From: CAG-103 sp048217285
Lineage (GTDB): Bacteria; Bacillota; Clostridia; Oscillospirales; Oscillospiraceae
DNA: 34,554 nucleotides
Assembly: GCA_048217285.1 (NCBI GenBank)
Contig: DBFWVW010000032.1
Coordinates: 1-34,554 of the forward strand
Direction of reading: 5' to 3'
Shown piece after piece: positions 9,073 through 17,897 of this stretch. Under the pieces are notes generated by a model. The model saw only the letters and a list, made by a program, of their open reading frames with translations, had not been told where the DNA came from and did no database searches. Each line of letters begins with the position of its first letter. Position 1 is the first letter of the stretch. The translations under genes and the position numbers were made by a program.

Positions 9073-10320
9073 TTATCCCTTGAGCTGCTGCTCGTATTCC
9101 TCCTGCGGCCGCAGGCGGCCGACGGCCGAGAACGACACGCGGTCAAAGTCCAGCGTCTCGCGCGCGAGACCGAGGATGTCCTCGCGCGTGACGGCGTCGT
9201 AGCGCGCGAGCACCTCGTCCGCCGGGAGCACCCGGCCGAGATACAGCTCGGAATAGCCGAGCTTGTTCATGCGCGAGGCGGTGGATTCCTCTGCCATGAG
9301 CACACTCGCGTGCACCTGTTCGCGCGCGCGGTCGAGTTCGTCCTGCGTGACACCGTCGGTGCGGAAGCGCTCGAGCTCGTCGCGGATGAGCGTAAGCGCG
9401 CGCTGCTCCGTCTCGCGGCCGACGGCGGCGGAGATGCCGAACATACCGCAGTCGAGAAAGCTCGCCGTGTAGGTGTAGATCGCATAGCACAGGCCGTTTT
9501 TCTCGCGCACGGTCTGAAACAGGCGCGAGGACATATTTCCGCCGAGAATGGACGAGAGCAGCGCCATGGTAAAGCGCGCCTCCGACCCCGTCGGCAGGCC
9601 GGGAAAGCCGATGCTGATCTGGTTTTGCTCGATGGCCTTGCGCTTGAGCGTGAAGGCCGGGGTGTAGCCGCCGGGCCGCATGGTCAGATCCGGCCGGCCG
9701 GGCATCCACGAAAAGTGCGCGGCAAGGCGCGCGATGTTCTCGTCCGTGAAGCTGCCGGACACGGCAATGACGATGCGCGGCGCGATATAGTGCGCAAGCT
9801 GGAACGCGCGCAGGCGCGCGCCGGTCAGCCGCTCAATGGTGGCCGGCCGGCCGAGCACCGGCCGACCCAGTGCGCCGGGAAAGACGGCGCCGATGAGCCG
9901 CTCCGTGACCAGATCCTCCGGCGTGTCGGCGTACATATCCATCTCCTCGCGGATGACGCCGCGCTCATTGGCCACGTCCGCCTCGGCAAAGTTCGATGTG
10001 AAGAGCATCTCGGCGAGCAGGTCGCCCGCGCGGTCGAGGTGCTCGTCGAGCACGCGCGCGTAGTAACACGTGCCCTCGCGCGTGGTGTAGGCGTTCACCT
10101 GGCCGCCAATGGCGTCCATGTGCTCTGCCAGTTCGGAGGCGGAGTGCTGTGCAGTCCCCTTGAAGAGCATATGCTCGATAAAGTGCGCGCTGCCGGCCTC
10201 GCACGGCGATTCATACCGCGACCCGACGCCGATCCACACGCCGATAGCCGCCGAGCGCACGTGCGGCATATGCTCGTAGACAATGCGCACGCCGTTTGGC
10301 AGCGTCTGTTTTTCATACAT
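9073..10320 (-). CDS. M16-family zinc peptidase (YmxG/MlpA-like, mitochondrial-processing-peptidase type)
   Basis: A 415-residue single-unit M16 metallopeptidase. The inverted zinc motif HFIEH (H46, E49, H50) is intact, and the downstream glutamate region reads ERGVIREEMDMYADTPED. The middle and C-terminal halves have the usual non-catalytic M16 repeat. The order rpsO-pnp-M16 peptidase matches the Bacillus rpsO-pnpA-ylxY-mlpA region, without a ylxY deacetylase here. The physiological substrate is not established. Start: ATG at 10320 gives the canonical MYEKQTLPNGVRIVYE opening. A G-rich stretch (GGGGGGA on the minus strand) about ten bases upstream can act as ribosome binding site. A terminator hairpin lies immediately upstream, so expression may depend on read-through or an unrecognised promoter. 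Confidence 0.92.
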   Translation of the reverse strand: MYEKQTLPNGVRIVYEHMPHVRSAAIGVWIGVGSRYESPCEAGSAHFIEHMLFKGTAQHSASELAEHMDAIGGQVNAYTTREGTCYYARVLDEHLDRAGDLLAEMLFTSNFAEADVANERGVIREEMDMYADTPEDLVTERLIGAVFPGALGRPVLGRPATIERLTGARLRAFQLAHYIAPRIVIAVSGSFTDENIARLAAHFSWMPGRPDLTMRPGGYTPAFTLKRKAIEQNQISIGFPGLPTGSEARFTMALLSSILGGNMSSRLFQTVREKNGLCYAIYTYTASFLDCGMFGISAAVGRETEQRALTLIRDELERFRTDGVTQDELDRAREQVHASVLMAEESTASRMNKLGYSELYLGRVLPADEVLARYDAVTREDILGLARETLDFDRVSFSAVGRLRPQEEYEQQLKG

Positions 10321-10340
10321 GGTGTGCTGTCCCCCCGTGG

Positions 10341-10373
10341 AAAAATGGGCGGGGTGTATGTGCACCCCGCCCA
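10341..10373 (-). terminator. intrinsic terminator after pnp
   Basis: On the minus strand an 11-bp perfect GC-rich stem (10373-10363 with 10356-10346), with a six-base loop, is followed by five T residues (10345-10341). It lies between the pnp stop and the M16 peptidase start. Confidence 0.85.
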
Positions 10374-10389
10374 CACAGTTGTGCTGAAC

Positions 10390-12513
10390 TTACATCAGGC
10401 CCTTTTCACGCATCGCGTCCTTGCGGGACAGGTCGACGCGGCCGCGATCGTCGACATTCATGACCTTGACCCAGGTCATGTCGCCGATCTTGAGCACATC
10501 CTCGACCTTTTCGGTGCGTTTGAACTCGAGATCCTTGATCTTGACGAGGCCGTCCTTGCCCGGAGCCAGCTCGACCCAGGCACCGAAGTCGCTGCGGATG
10601 TTGGAGACCTTGCCGTAGTACAGCTCGCCGACTTCCGGCTCGAAGACGATGTTCTCGATGGTCTTGCGCGCAGCGCGGCAGGCCTCGATGTCCTCGGACG
10701 CGATGAAGATGGAGCCGTCGTCCTCGATGTCGATCTTGCAGCCGGTGTCGGCGCAGATCTTCTGGATGACCTTGCCGCCGGAGCCGATGACCTCGCGGAT
10801 CTTGTCGGGATTGATCTTCATCTGGATCATCTTCGGGGCGGAATCGGCCAGCTCCTTGCGCGGCTCGGCGATTGCCTTGAGCATGATCTCATCGAGGATC
10901 TGGAAGCGGGCCTCACGCGTCATGCGGAACGCTTCCTTGACGATCTCGTGCTTGAGGCCGTCGTTCTTGAGGTCCATCTGGATGGCGGTGATGCCTTCCT
11001 TCGTGCCGGCGACCTTGAAGTCCATCTCGCCGTGGAAGTCCTCAACGCCCTGAATATCGATAAAGGTGGTGAAGTCGTCGCCGTCCTGGATCAGGCCGCA
11101 GGAAATGCCGGCGACCGGCGCCTTGATGGGCACGCCGGCGTCCATGAGCGCGAGCGTGGAACCGCAGATGGAGCCCTGCGACGTGGAGCCGTTGGACGAG
11201 AGGACCTCGGACACCACGCGGATGGCGTACGGGAACTCCTCGACCGGCGGGATGACGCACTGCAGCGCCTTCTCAACGAGGGCGCCGTGACCGTACTCGC
11301 GGCGGTTGGTGCTGCGGGCAGCGCGGGCGTCGCCAGTGGAGTACGGCGGCATATTGTAGTGGTGCATGAAGCGCTTTTCTTCCTCTTCCCAGATGGTGTC
11401 GAGCTTCTGGGCCATGGACAGCGTCGCGAGCGTAGCGATGGACAGCACCTGCGTCTGGCCGCGGGTGAACAGGCCAGAGCCGTGCACGCGCGGGATCACG
11501 CCGACCTCGGCGTCGAGCGGGCGGATCTCGTTCATCTTGCGGCCGTCGACACGGTGACCGGCGAGCAGCCACTTCTTGACGATCTTTTTCTGCATCTTGT
11601 AGAGGATCTCGTCCATGTACTGCATCATGTCCGGGTGCTCCTCTTCATATTTTGCCTCAACGGCGGCGATCCATTCATTCACGCGCGCCTCGCGCACGTT
11701 CTTGTCGTCGGTGTCCATGCAGTACTCCATGGCCTCCATCTCGTTGGCGCACAGGAGCTCGAACAGGTCCTCGTCAAAGGACGCGTGCTCATATTCAAAC
11801 TTCGGCTTACCGATTTCGCTGACCATCTTGTCGATGAGGTCGAGCACGGGCTGCAGGTGCTCGTGCGCCTGCACGATGCCCTCATACATGACGTCGTCCG
11901 GCACCTGATCGGCTTCGGACTCGATCATGACGATCTTCTTATGGGTCGCCGCAATGGTGGTGGTCATGCGGTTGGTCTTGCGCTGCTCCTGCGTGGGGTT
12001 GAAGAGGTACTTCTCCCCGTCCCAACCGAGTACGATGCCGGCGATGGGGCCGTTGAACGGCACGTCGGAAATGCTCACCGCGGCGCTCGCGCCGATCATG
12101 GCGGTGATCTCCGGGCTGCAGTCACGGTCAACGGACAGGACCTCGCAGGCGATGATGACGTCGTTGCGCAGGTCGCTCGGGAAGAGCGGGCGCATCGGAC
12201 GGTCGATCAGGCGGCTGGCGAGCACGGCAGGCAGGCTGGGCTTGCCCTCACGGCGCATGAAGCTGCCGGGGATGCGGCCGACGGCATAGAGCTTTTCGTT
12301 GAAATCCACGGACAGCGGGAAATAATCCACGCCGTCTTTCGGGCGGGCGGAGGCCGTGCAGGTGACGAGCACGGTCGTCTCGCCGTAGCTGACGAGGACG
12401 GCGGAATTGCACAGCTCTGCGAGTTTGCCGGTCTCCATAACGAGGGGACGGCCTTCATACTCGATCTCGTAGCGCTTGTAGTTGGGGAACTGCTTGTGCG
12501 TGGTGATGATCAT
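10390..12513 (-). CDS. pnp: polyribonucleotide nucleotidyltransferase (PNPase)
   Basis: Phosphorolytic 3'-5' exoribonuclease and RNA tailing enzyme, a trimer in mRNA decay. The 707-residue length is typical. Order: first RNase PH domain (from MIITTHKQF; EYEGRPLVMETGKLAELCN), an alpha-helical linker, then the second RNase PH domain with SQGSICGSTLALMDAGVP and the catalytic-site aspartates in GEMDFKVAGTKEGITA. A KH domain (IREVIGSGGKVIQKI) and a C-terminal S1 domain (GELYYGKVSNIRSDFGAWVEL) follow. ATG at 12513 is chosen because AAAGGAG lies about 11 bases upstream; an open extension to 12579 has no homologous look. It follows rpsO but is separated from it by a terminator. The 135-base leader (12514-12648) has no promoter I can defend. 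Confidence 0.96.
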   Translation of the reverse strand: MIITTHKQFPNYKRYEIEYEGRPLVMETGKLAELCNSAVLVSYGETTVLVTCTASARPKDGVDYFPLSVDFNEKLYAVGRIPGSFMRREGKPSLPAVLASRLIDRPMRPLFPSDLRNDVIIACEVLSVDRDCSPEITAMIGASAAVSISDVPFNGPIAGIVLGWDGEKYLFNPTQEQRKTNRMTTTIAATHKKIVMIESEADQVPDDVMYEGIVQAHEHLQPVLDLIDKMVSEIGKPKFEYEHASFDEDLFELLCANEMEAMEYCMDTDDKNVREARVNEWIAAVEAKYEEEHPDMMQYMDEILYKMQKKIVKKWLLAGHRVDGRKMNEIRPLDAEVGVIPRVHGSGLFTRGQTQVLSIATLATLSMAQKLDTIWEEEEKRFMHHYNMPPYSTGDARAARSTNRREYGHGALVEKALQCVIPPVEEFPYAIRVVSEVLSSNGSTSQGSICGSTLALMDAGVPIKAPVAGISCGLIQDGDDFTTFIDIQGVEDFHGEMDFKVAGTKEGITAIQMDLKNDGLKHEIVKEAFRMTREARFQILDEIMLKAIAEPRKELADSAPKMIQMKINPDKIREVIGSGGKVIQKICADTGCKIDIEDDGSIFIASEDIEACRAARKTIENIVFEPEVGELYYGKVSNIRSDFGAWVELAPGKDGLVKIKDLEFKRTEKVEDVLKIGDMTWVKVMNVDDRGRVDLSRKDAMREKGLM

Positions 12514-12648
12514 GGGTTCTGGTGCTCCTTTCTTTTGTTGGCGGAAACGCCAGAGCCAGCACTTGCATCCACGTCCCATACGCGATGGGGCGCAGATTCA
12601 AATACTGGGCAGCGGCGCTCCCGAAAATGGGCTGTCAGGGCAGGTACG

Positions 12649-12685
12649 AAAAAAGCAGGGGGACAATATGAAATTATCCCCCTGC
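12649..12685 (-). terminator. intrinsic terminator between rpsO and pnp
   Basis: On the minus strand a 9-bp GC-rich stem (12685-12677 with 12663-12655) extends inward by four A-U or G-U pairs to a five-base loop. Six T residues follow (12654-12649). It should end most rpsO transcripts and allow PNPase to be set by read-through or its own promoter. Confidence 0.88.
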
Positions 12686-12719
12686 GTTCAAACGTTCATA
12701 CCCTTCGGAAAAGCCGAAC

Positions 12720-12986
12720 TTACTTGCGGATGTTCAGCTTTGCAATGATTGCACGATAGCGCTCGATGTCCTTCTTGGCGAGGTAGTCGAGCAGACGGCG
12801 GCGCTTACCGACCATCTTGTACATACCCAGACGGCTGTGCTTGTCGTTCGGGTGCACCTTCAGGTGATCGGTGAGCTGGTGGATGCGCTCGGTGAGGATG
12901 GCGATCTGGACCTCCGGAGAACCGGTGTCGCCCTCGTGCGTCTTGTTGGCTTCGATAACTGCGGTCTTTTCTGCTTTGGTGATCAT
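12720..12986 (-). CDS. rpsO: 30S ribosomal protein S15
   Basis: An 88-residue primary 16S rRNA-binding protein of the small-subunit platform. The sequence is textbook S15: MITKAEKTAVIEANKTHEGD, then TGSPEVQIAILTERIHQLTDHLK, HPNDKHSRLGM and the terminal KRRRLLDYLAKKD. The ATG at 12986 has AAAGGAAG nine bases upstream. An open extension upstream is the non-coding leader. It has its own promoter (13093-13121) and terminator (12649-12685). Confidence 0.98.
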   Translation of the reverse strand: MITKAEKTAVIEANKTHEGDTGSPEVQIAILTERIHQLTDHLKVHPNDKHSRLGMYKMVGKRRRLLDYLAKKDIERYRAIIAKLNIRK

Positions 12987-13086
12987 AGTCGTTGCTTCCT
13001 TTCTTTGATTTCGTATCCGCTGGCGCAGAACCGGGCGGAAAGGCACCGCTGCAAAGCGGCCAAACCCCGGATCCGGGCACATGGAC
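12987..13086 (-). promoter_or_regulatory. rpsO mRNA leader with hairpins, possible S15 autoregulation site
   Basis: About 100 bases separate the predicted transcription start from the rpsO ATG. On the transcript it contains a 12-base GC-rich palindrome (13077-13066) and a 5-bp hairpin closed by a TTGC loop (13059-13046), then further GC-rich pairing towards the ribosome binding site. S15 represses its own translation through structurally diverse leaders in several bacteria. That this leader does so is inference. Confidence 0.35.
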
Positions 13087-13092
13087 TGTTTT

Positions 13093-13121
13093 ATAATAGC
13101 ACATCGCGGCGCGCTTGTAAA
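13093..13121 (-). promoter_or_regulatory. sigma-A-type promoter of rpsO
   Basis: On the minus strand: TTTACA (13121-13116), a 17-base spacer, TATTAT (13098-13093). It begins just past the typA stop, giving rpsO a start independent of typA. Confidence 0.78.
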
Positions 13122-13124
13122 GAT

Positions 13125-14951
<1,827 letters not shown>

Positions 14952-15012
14952 TTTGCACACTTCCTCAACGCAAATACATACTTTAAAATCATTTTTGTTC
15001 GCACAAAGGTGT

Positions 15013-15041
15013 ATTTTAGCATGAAAAACCTGATATTGCAA
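15013..15041 (-). promoter_or_regulatory. sigma-A-type promoter of typA
   Basis: On the minus strand: TTGCAA (15041-15036), a 17-base spacer, TAAAAT (15018-15013). The -35 box lies only 12 bases from the -35 box of the divergent yfbR promoter. Confidence 0.8.
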
Positions 15042-15053
15042 CAGTTTTTCGTG

Positions 15054-15082
15054 TTTACATTCCCCGGGCGGCATGATAAAAT
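15054..15082 (+). promoter_or_regulatory. sigma-A-type promoter of yfbR and the UPF0237/UPF0210/UPF0291 genes
   Basis: TTTACA (15054-15059), a 17-base spacer, TAAAAT (15077-15082). The predicted start is near 15089, about 35 bases before the yfbR ATG. Confidence 0.8.
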
Positions 15083-15122
15083 GTGTCCATATCAAAATTT
15101 CTGAATTTTGAGGGGATATACG

Positions 15123-15713
15123 ATGGATTTCAACTTCTTTGCGCTCATTTCGCGTATGCGCTACATCTCGCGCTGGGGCCTGATGCGCAACGCTCTGCCC
15201 GAGAACATTCAGGAGCACAGTCACATGGTGGCCGTGCTGGCGCACGCGCTCGGCGTCATCCGGCGCGACATTTTCGGCCAGCCGTGCGACGTCAACGCCC
15301 TCGCGACCGCGGCGCTCTATCACGATGCATCGGAGATCCTCACGGGCGACCTGCCGACACCGATCAAGTACCACAACGCGGAGATCATGTCGGCCTACCA
15401 CGCGGTGGAGGATCTGGCCGTGCAGAAGCTGCTCAACATGCTGCCGCCGGAGCTGCGTGTGACCTACGCCGGCGTGCTCGCCGAGGACCGGGACGGCGAC
15501 ATTTATCCGCTCGTGAAGGCGGCCGACAAGCTCTCGGCCTACATCAAGTGCATCGAAGAGCGCAAGGCCGGCAACAACGAGTTTCTCTCCGCCGAGGCGC
15601 AGACGCGCGCGGCGCTCGATGCCTCGCCTCTGCCGGAGGTGCAGTATTTTCTGGAGCATTTCATTCCCGCGTTCGAGCGCAATCTGGACGAGCTCGGCGC
15701 GATCGATCAATAA
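15123..15713 (+). CDS. yfbR: HD-domain 5'-deoxynucleotidase, YfbR family
   Basis: Removes phosphate from deoxyribonucleoside 5'-monophosphates in E. coli YfbR, a cytoplasmic nucleotide-pool enzyme. The 196-residue length matches. The specificity pair R17-W18 (SRWGLMRN), metal histidine H32 in QEHSH, the HD pair H67-D68 in YHDASE, and the downstream aspartate in KAADKLSAYIK are all visible. EILTGDLPTPIKYHN is characteristic of YfbR. ATG at 15123 is preferred because the AGGGG ribosome binding site lies between it and an in-frame TTG at 15108. The ACT-domain gene follows after 12 bases. Confidence 0.93.
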   Translation: MDFNFFALISRMRYISRWGLMRNALPENIQEHSHMVAVLAHALGVIRRDIFGQPCDVNALATAALYHDASEILTGDLPTPIKYHNAEIMSAYHAVEDLAVQKLLNMLPPELRVTYAGVLAEDRDGDIYPLVKAADKLSAYIKCIEERKAGNNEFLSAEAQTRAALDASPLPEVQYFLEHFIPAFERNLDELGAIDQ

Positions 15714-15725
15714 GGAGGACTACCC

Positions 15726-15995
15726 ATGCGTGCAATCGTAACCGTGATCGGAAAAGACCGCGTCGGCATCATCGCCGACGTGACCGCCCTGCTGGCGCAG
15801 TACGGCGTAAACGTGCTGGACATCAGCCAGACAGTACTGCAGGAATACTTCACGATGATCATGCTCGTGGACGCGGCGCAGTGCACCGTGCCGTTTGCAG
15901 ACCTCGCCCGCACACTCGACGAGGCCGGCACGCAGCGCGGCCTGCAGATCCGCGCCCAGCGTGAGGATATCTTCAACGCCATGCACCGCATCTGA
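15726..15995 (+). CDS. ACT-domain protein, UPF0237 family
   Basis: An 89-residue single ACT-domain protein: MRAIVTVIGKDRVGIIADVT followed by the VNVLDISQTVLQEYFTM segment and a second beta-alpha-beta half. ACT domains bind small ligands, commonly amino acids. The relatives (UPF0237, resembling the N-terminal part of GcvR regulators) have no settled function. A consensus TAAGGAGG overlaps the yfbR stop, with the ATG about seven bases on. It is followed after 12 bases by UPF0210; the pair is co-conserved in many Firmicutes, suggesting the ACT protein senses a ligand for its partner. That link is inference. Confidence 0.92.
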   Translation: MRAIVTVIGKDRVGIIADVTALLAQYGVNVLDISQTVLQEYFTMIMLVDAAQCTVPFADLARTLDEAGTQRGLQIRAQREDIFNAMHRI

Positions 15996-16007
15996 GAGGA
16001 CAAGCGT

Positions 16008-17366
16008 ATGATCAATCGCAGTGAAATTTTGCAGACGATCGCCATGATCGACCAGCAGCACCTCGACATCCGCACCATCACGATGGGCATCTCCCTGCTC
16101 GACTGCGCGGACACGGACATCGACCGCAGCTGCGCGAAGGTATATGACAAGATCTGCCGCCTCGCGGGCAATCTCGTGCGCACAGGCGAGGACATTGAGG
16201 CCGAGTTCGGCATCCCCATTGTCAACAAGCGCGTGTCCGTCACGCCCATTTCCCTCGTCGCGGCGGGCACGGGTGCGCAGTCCTATGTGCCGTATGCCCG
16301 GGCGCTCGACCGCGCCGCGCATGAGATCGGCGTCAACTTCCTCGGCGGTTTTTCCGCGCTCGTGCACAAGGGCATGACGGAAGCCGACCGCGTGCTCATC
16401 GCCTCGATCCCGGAGGCGCTGGCCGAGACGGAGCTGGTGTGCTCCAGCGTGAACGTCGGCTCCACGCGCGCGGGCATCAACATGGACGCCGTGGCCGAGA
16501 TGGGCCGCACCGTCAAGCGCGCCGCTGCATTGACGGCCGATCAGGGCGGCATGGCCTGCGCAAAGCTCGTAGTCTTTGCCAACGCCGTCGAGGATAACCC
16601 CTTCATGGCCGGCGCGTTCCACGGTGTGGGCGAGCCGGAGTGCGAGGTGCACGTCGGCGTGTCCGGGCCGGGCGTGGTGCAGCACGCGCTGCAGAGCGTG
16701 CACGGCCAGCCGTTCGACGTCGTGGCCGAGACGGTGAAAAAGACGGCCTTTCGCATCACGCGCATGGGCCAGCTCGTGGCGCAGGAAGCGTCCGCGCGGC
16801 TGGGCGTGCCGTTCGGCATCGTGGACCTGTCGCTCGCGCCGACACCCGCCGTCGGCGACAGCGTGGCCGCCGTGCTTGAGGAGATGGGGCTGGAGTCCGT
16901 CGGTGGGCCCGGCACCACGGCGGCGCTCGCGCTGCTCAACGACGCGGTGAAAAAAGGCGGCGTCATGGCCTCGTCCCACGTCGGCGGGCTCTCGGGCGCG
17001 TTCATTCCCGTGTCGGAGGACGCCGGCATGATCGCCGCGGCCGAGGCCGGCCGCCTGACGATCGAAAAGCTCGAGGCCATGACGTGCGTGTGCTCCGTGG
17101 GTCTGGATATGATCGCCGTGCCCGGCGACACGCCGGCCGAGACGATCTCCGCCATCATCGCGGACGAGGCCGCCATCGGCATGATCAACAACAAGACCAC
17201 CGCCGTGCGCATCATCCCCGCGCCCGGCAAGCAGGTGGGCGACACGGTGGCGTTCGGCGGCCTGCTCGGCAGCGCGCCGGTCATGCCGGTCAACCGCTGC
17301 AGCGCATCGGACTTCATCGCCCGCGGCGGGCGCATCCCCGCCCCGCTGCACAGCCTGAAAAACTGA
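16008..17366 (+). CDS. UPF0210 (DUF711) protein, PFL-like family
   Basis: A 452-residue member of UPF0210/DUF711, sometimes labelled PFL family for its fold resemblance to pyruvate formate-lyase-type barrels. No reaction is established. Recognisable stretches are MINRSEILQTIAMIDQQHLD at the start, ITMGISLLDC, NFLGGFSALVHKGMT, SSVNVGSTRAGINMDAV and VGLDMIAVPGDTP. The C-terminus is glycine-rich and ordered. GAGAGGA precedes the ATG by about nine bases. No glycyl-radical motif is evident, so formate-lyase chemistry should not be assumed from the family label. It sits between the ACT protein and UPF0291. Confidence 0.93.
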   Translation: MINRSEILQTIAMIDQQHLDIRTITMGISLLDCADTDIDRSCAKVYDKICRLAGNLVRTGEDIEAEFGIPIVNKRVSVTPISLVAAGTGAQSYVPYARALDRAAHEIGVNFLGGFSALVHKGMTEADRVLIASIPEALAETELVCSSVNVGSTRAGINMDAVAEMGRTVKRAAALTADQGGMACAKLVVFANAVEDNPFMAGAFHGVGEPECEVHVGVSGPGVVQHALQSVHGQPFDVVAETVKKTAFRITRMGQLVAQEASARLGVPFGIVDLSLAPTPAVGDSVAAVLEEMGLESVGGPGTTAALALLNDAVKKGGVMASSHVGGLSGAFIPVSEDAGMIAAAEAGRLTIEKLEAMTCVCSVGLDMIAVPGDTPAETISAIIADEAAIGMINNKTTAVRIIPAPGKQVGDTVAFGGLLGSAPVMPVNRCSASDFIARGGRIPAPLHSLKN

Positions 17367-17380
17367 GAGGAGAACAAGCC

Positions 17381-17587
17381 TTGACACAGGAAAAAATGGA
17401 CCGCATCAGCGCCCTGACGCGCATCGCGCGCGAGCGCGAGCTGACGCCGGAGGAGCAGGCCGAACGCAAAGCACTGCGCGAGGAATACATTGCCGACTGG
17501 CGCCGCAGCACGATCGATGTGCTGGAAAACACGTACATCGACCACGGTGACGGCCGCATCACGAAGCTGCCGAAGAAAAAGCGCTGA
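17381..17587 (+). CDS. UPF0291 (DUF896, YnzC-like) small protein
   Basis: A 68-residue basic helical protein of the UPF0291/DUF896 family (B. subtilis YnzC). The hallmarks are RISALTRIARERELTPEE, then QAERKALREEYIADWR and the STIDVLENTYIDHGDG tail. The start codon is TTG at 17381, eight bases after AGAGGAG; the internal ATG at 17396 lacks a site. YnzC folds as a two-helix hairpin, and its cellular role is not established. It is the last gene of the yfbR run; the cysE promoter begins 13 bases after its stop and no terminator lies between, so some read-through into the cysE leader is possible. Confidence 0.88.
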   Translation: MTQEKMDRISALTRIARERELTPEEQAERKALREEYIADWRRSTIDVLENTYIDHGDGRITKLPKKKR

Positions 17588-17599
17588 GCCGTCACGCTC

Positions 17600-17628
17600 T
17601 TGACAAGCGCGGCATATCGTGTTATACA
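17600..17628 (+). promoter_or_regulatory. strong sigma-A-type promoter of the cysE leader
   Basis: A consensus TTGACA (17600-17605), a 17-base spacer, TATACA (17623-17628). The predicted start is near 17635, giving a transcribed leader of about 260 bases before cysE. Confidence 0.82.
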
Positions 17629-17682
17629 AGTAAGAGGAATCCCCCCTCGCAAAGGGAATCTTTATCGGAAGGAGTCTGAGCA

Positions 17683-17775
17683 ATGCGTCTTTGCAGCTGC
17701 AGCAACATCCGGGTCGCGGCATGTCCGACGGCCTGTTGTTGTCGTGCGCAAAGAAGTGTCGCTTTCTGCCGGTAA
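17683..17775 (+). CDS. cysteine-rich leader peptide (30 codons) upstream of cysE
   Basis: ATG at 17683 follows AAGGAG (17669-17674) by eight bases, an excellent initiation site, and the frame ends in TAA at 17773-17775. Seven of 30 codons are cysteine: positions 4, 6, 14, 18, 19, 20 and 29, with three consecutive TGT codons at 17734-17742. There is no signal peptide or recognisable domain, and the rest is rich in Arg, Ala and Ser. The position between a strong promoter and an intrinsic terminator in front of a cysteine-biosynthesis gene indicates a regulatory ORF whose translation senses charged tRNA-Cys. Polycysteine leader ORFs with this role are known in mycobacteria. That this one acts so is inference from architecture; a stand-alone cysteine-rich peptide is the less likely alternative. 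Confidence 0.85.
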   Translation: MRLCSCSNIRVAACPTACCCRAQRSVAFCR

Positions 17776-17857
17776 CCCCACGGCCGCGCCCCGGCGCGTC
17801 CGCTACGCATCCACATGGTTTTGCAACGCAGGAAGCCGCACGCTTCCTGCGTTTTTT
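17761..17857 (+). promoter_or_regulatory. transcription attenuator (antiterminator/terminator switch) of cysE
   Basis: Bases 17761-17769, at the end of the leader ORF, can pair over nine positions (one G-U) with 17828-17836, the 5' arm of the terminator, forming an antiterminator. A small GC hairpin (17785-17798) lies in the intervening loop. A ribosome finishing at the 17773 stop would cover 17761-17769 and let the terminator fold. A ribosome stalled on the triple Cys codons at 17734-17742 would leave it exposed and would also break an upstream competing pairing (17748-17753 with 17762-17769, bulged). The prediction is that low Cys-tRNA turns cysE on. Confidence 0.75.
17825..17857 (+). terminator. 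intrinsic terminator in the cysE leader
   Basis: A 12-bp perfect stem (17825-17836 with 17842-17853) with a five-base loop, running into six T residues (17852-17857). It stands 40 bases upstream of the cysE ATG and after the leader ORF, with no gene end nearby that would need it. Confidence 0.92.
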
Positions 17858-17897
17858 GCCTGTGGCGCTATGTGAAAGAAGAAGGAGTGTCCCCATT

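Noticed and set aside
12514..12648. A promoter within the pnp leader
   Set aside because: Candidate boxes such as TTGAAT/TATGGG have a 15-base spacing and weak matches; I cannot defend any of them. Small hairpins are present but unremarkable.
9061..12759. A 1232-codon open frame on the plus strand across the M16 peptidase and pnp
   Set aside because: It is antisense to two confidently identified genes, has no ribosome binding site or recognisable domain, and reflects the codon bias of GC-rich genes. It also crosses two terminators.
17629..17897. Cysteine T-box upstream of cysE
   Set aside because: No T-box consensus or antiterminator bulge is visible; the Cys-rich ORF and its pairing explain the leader better.
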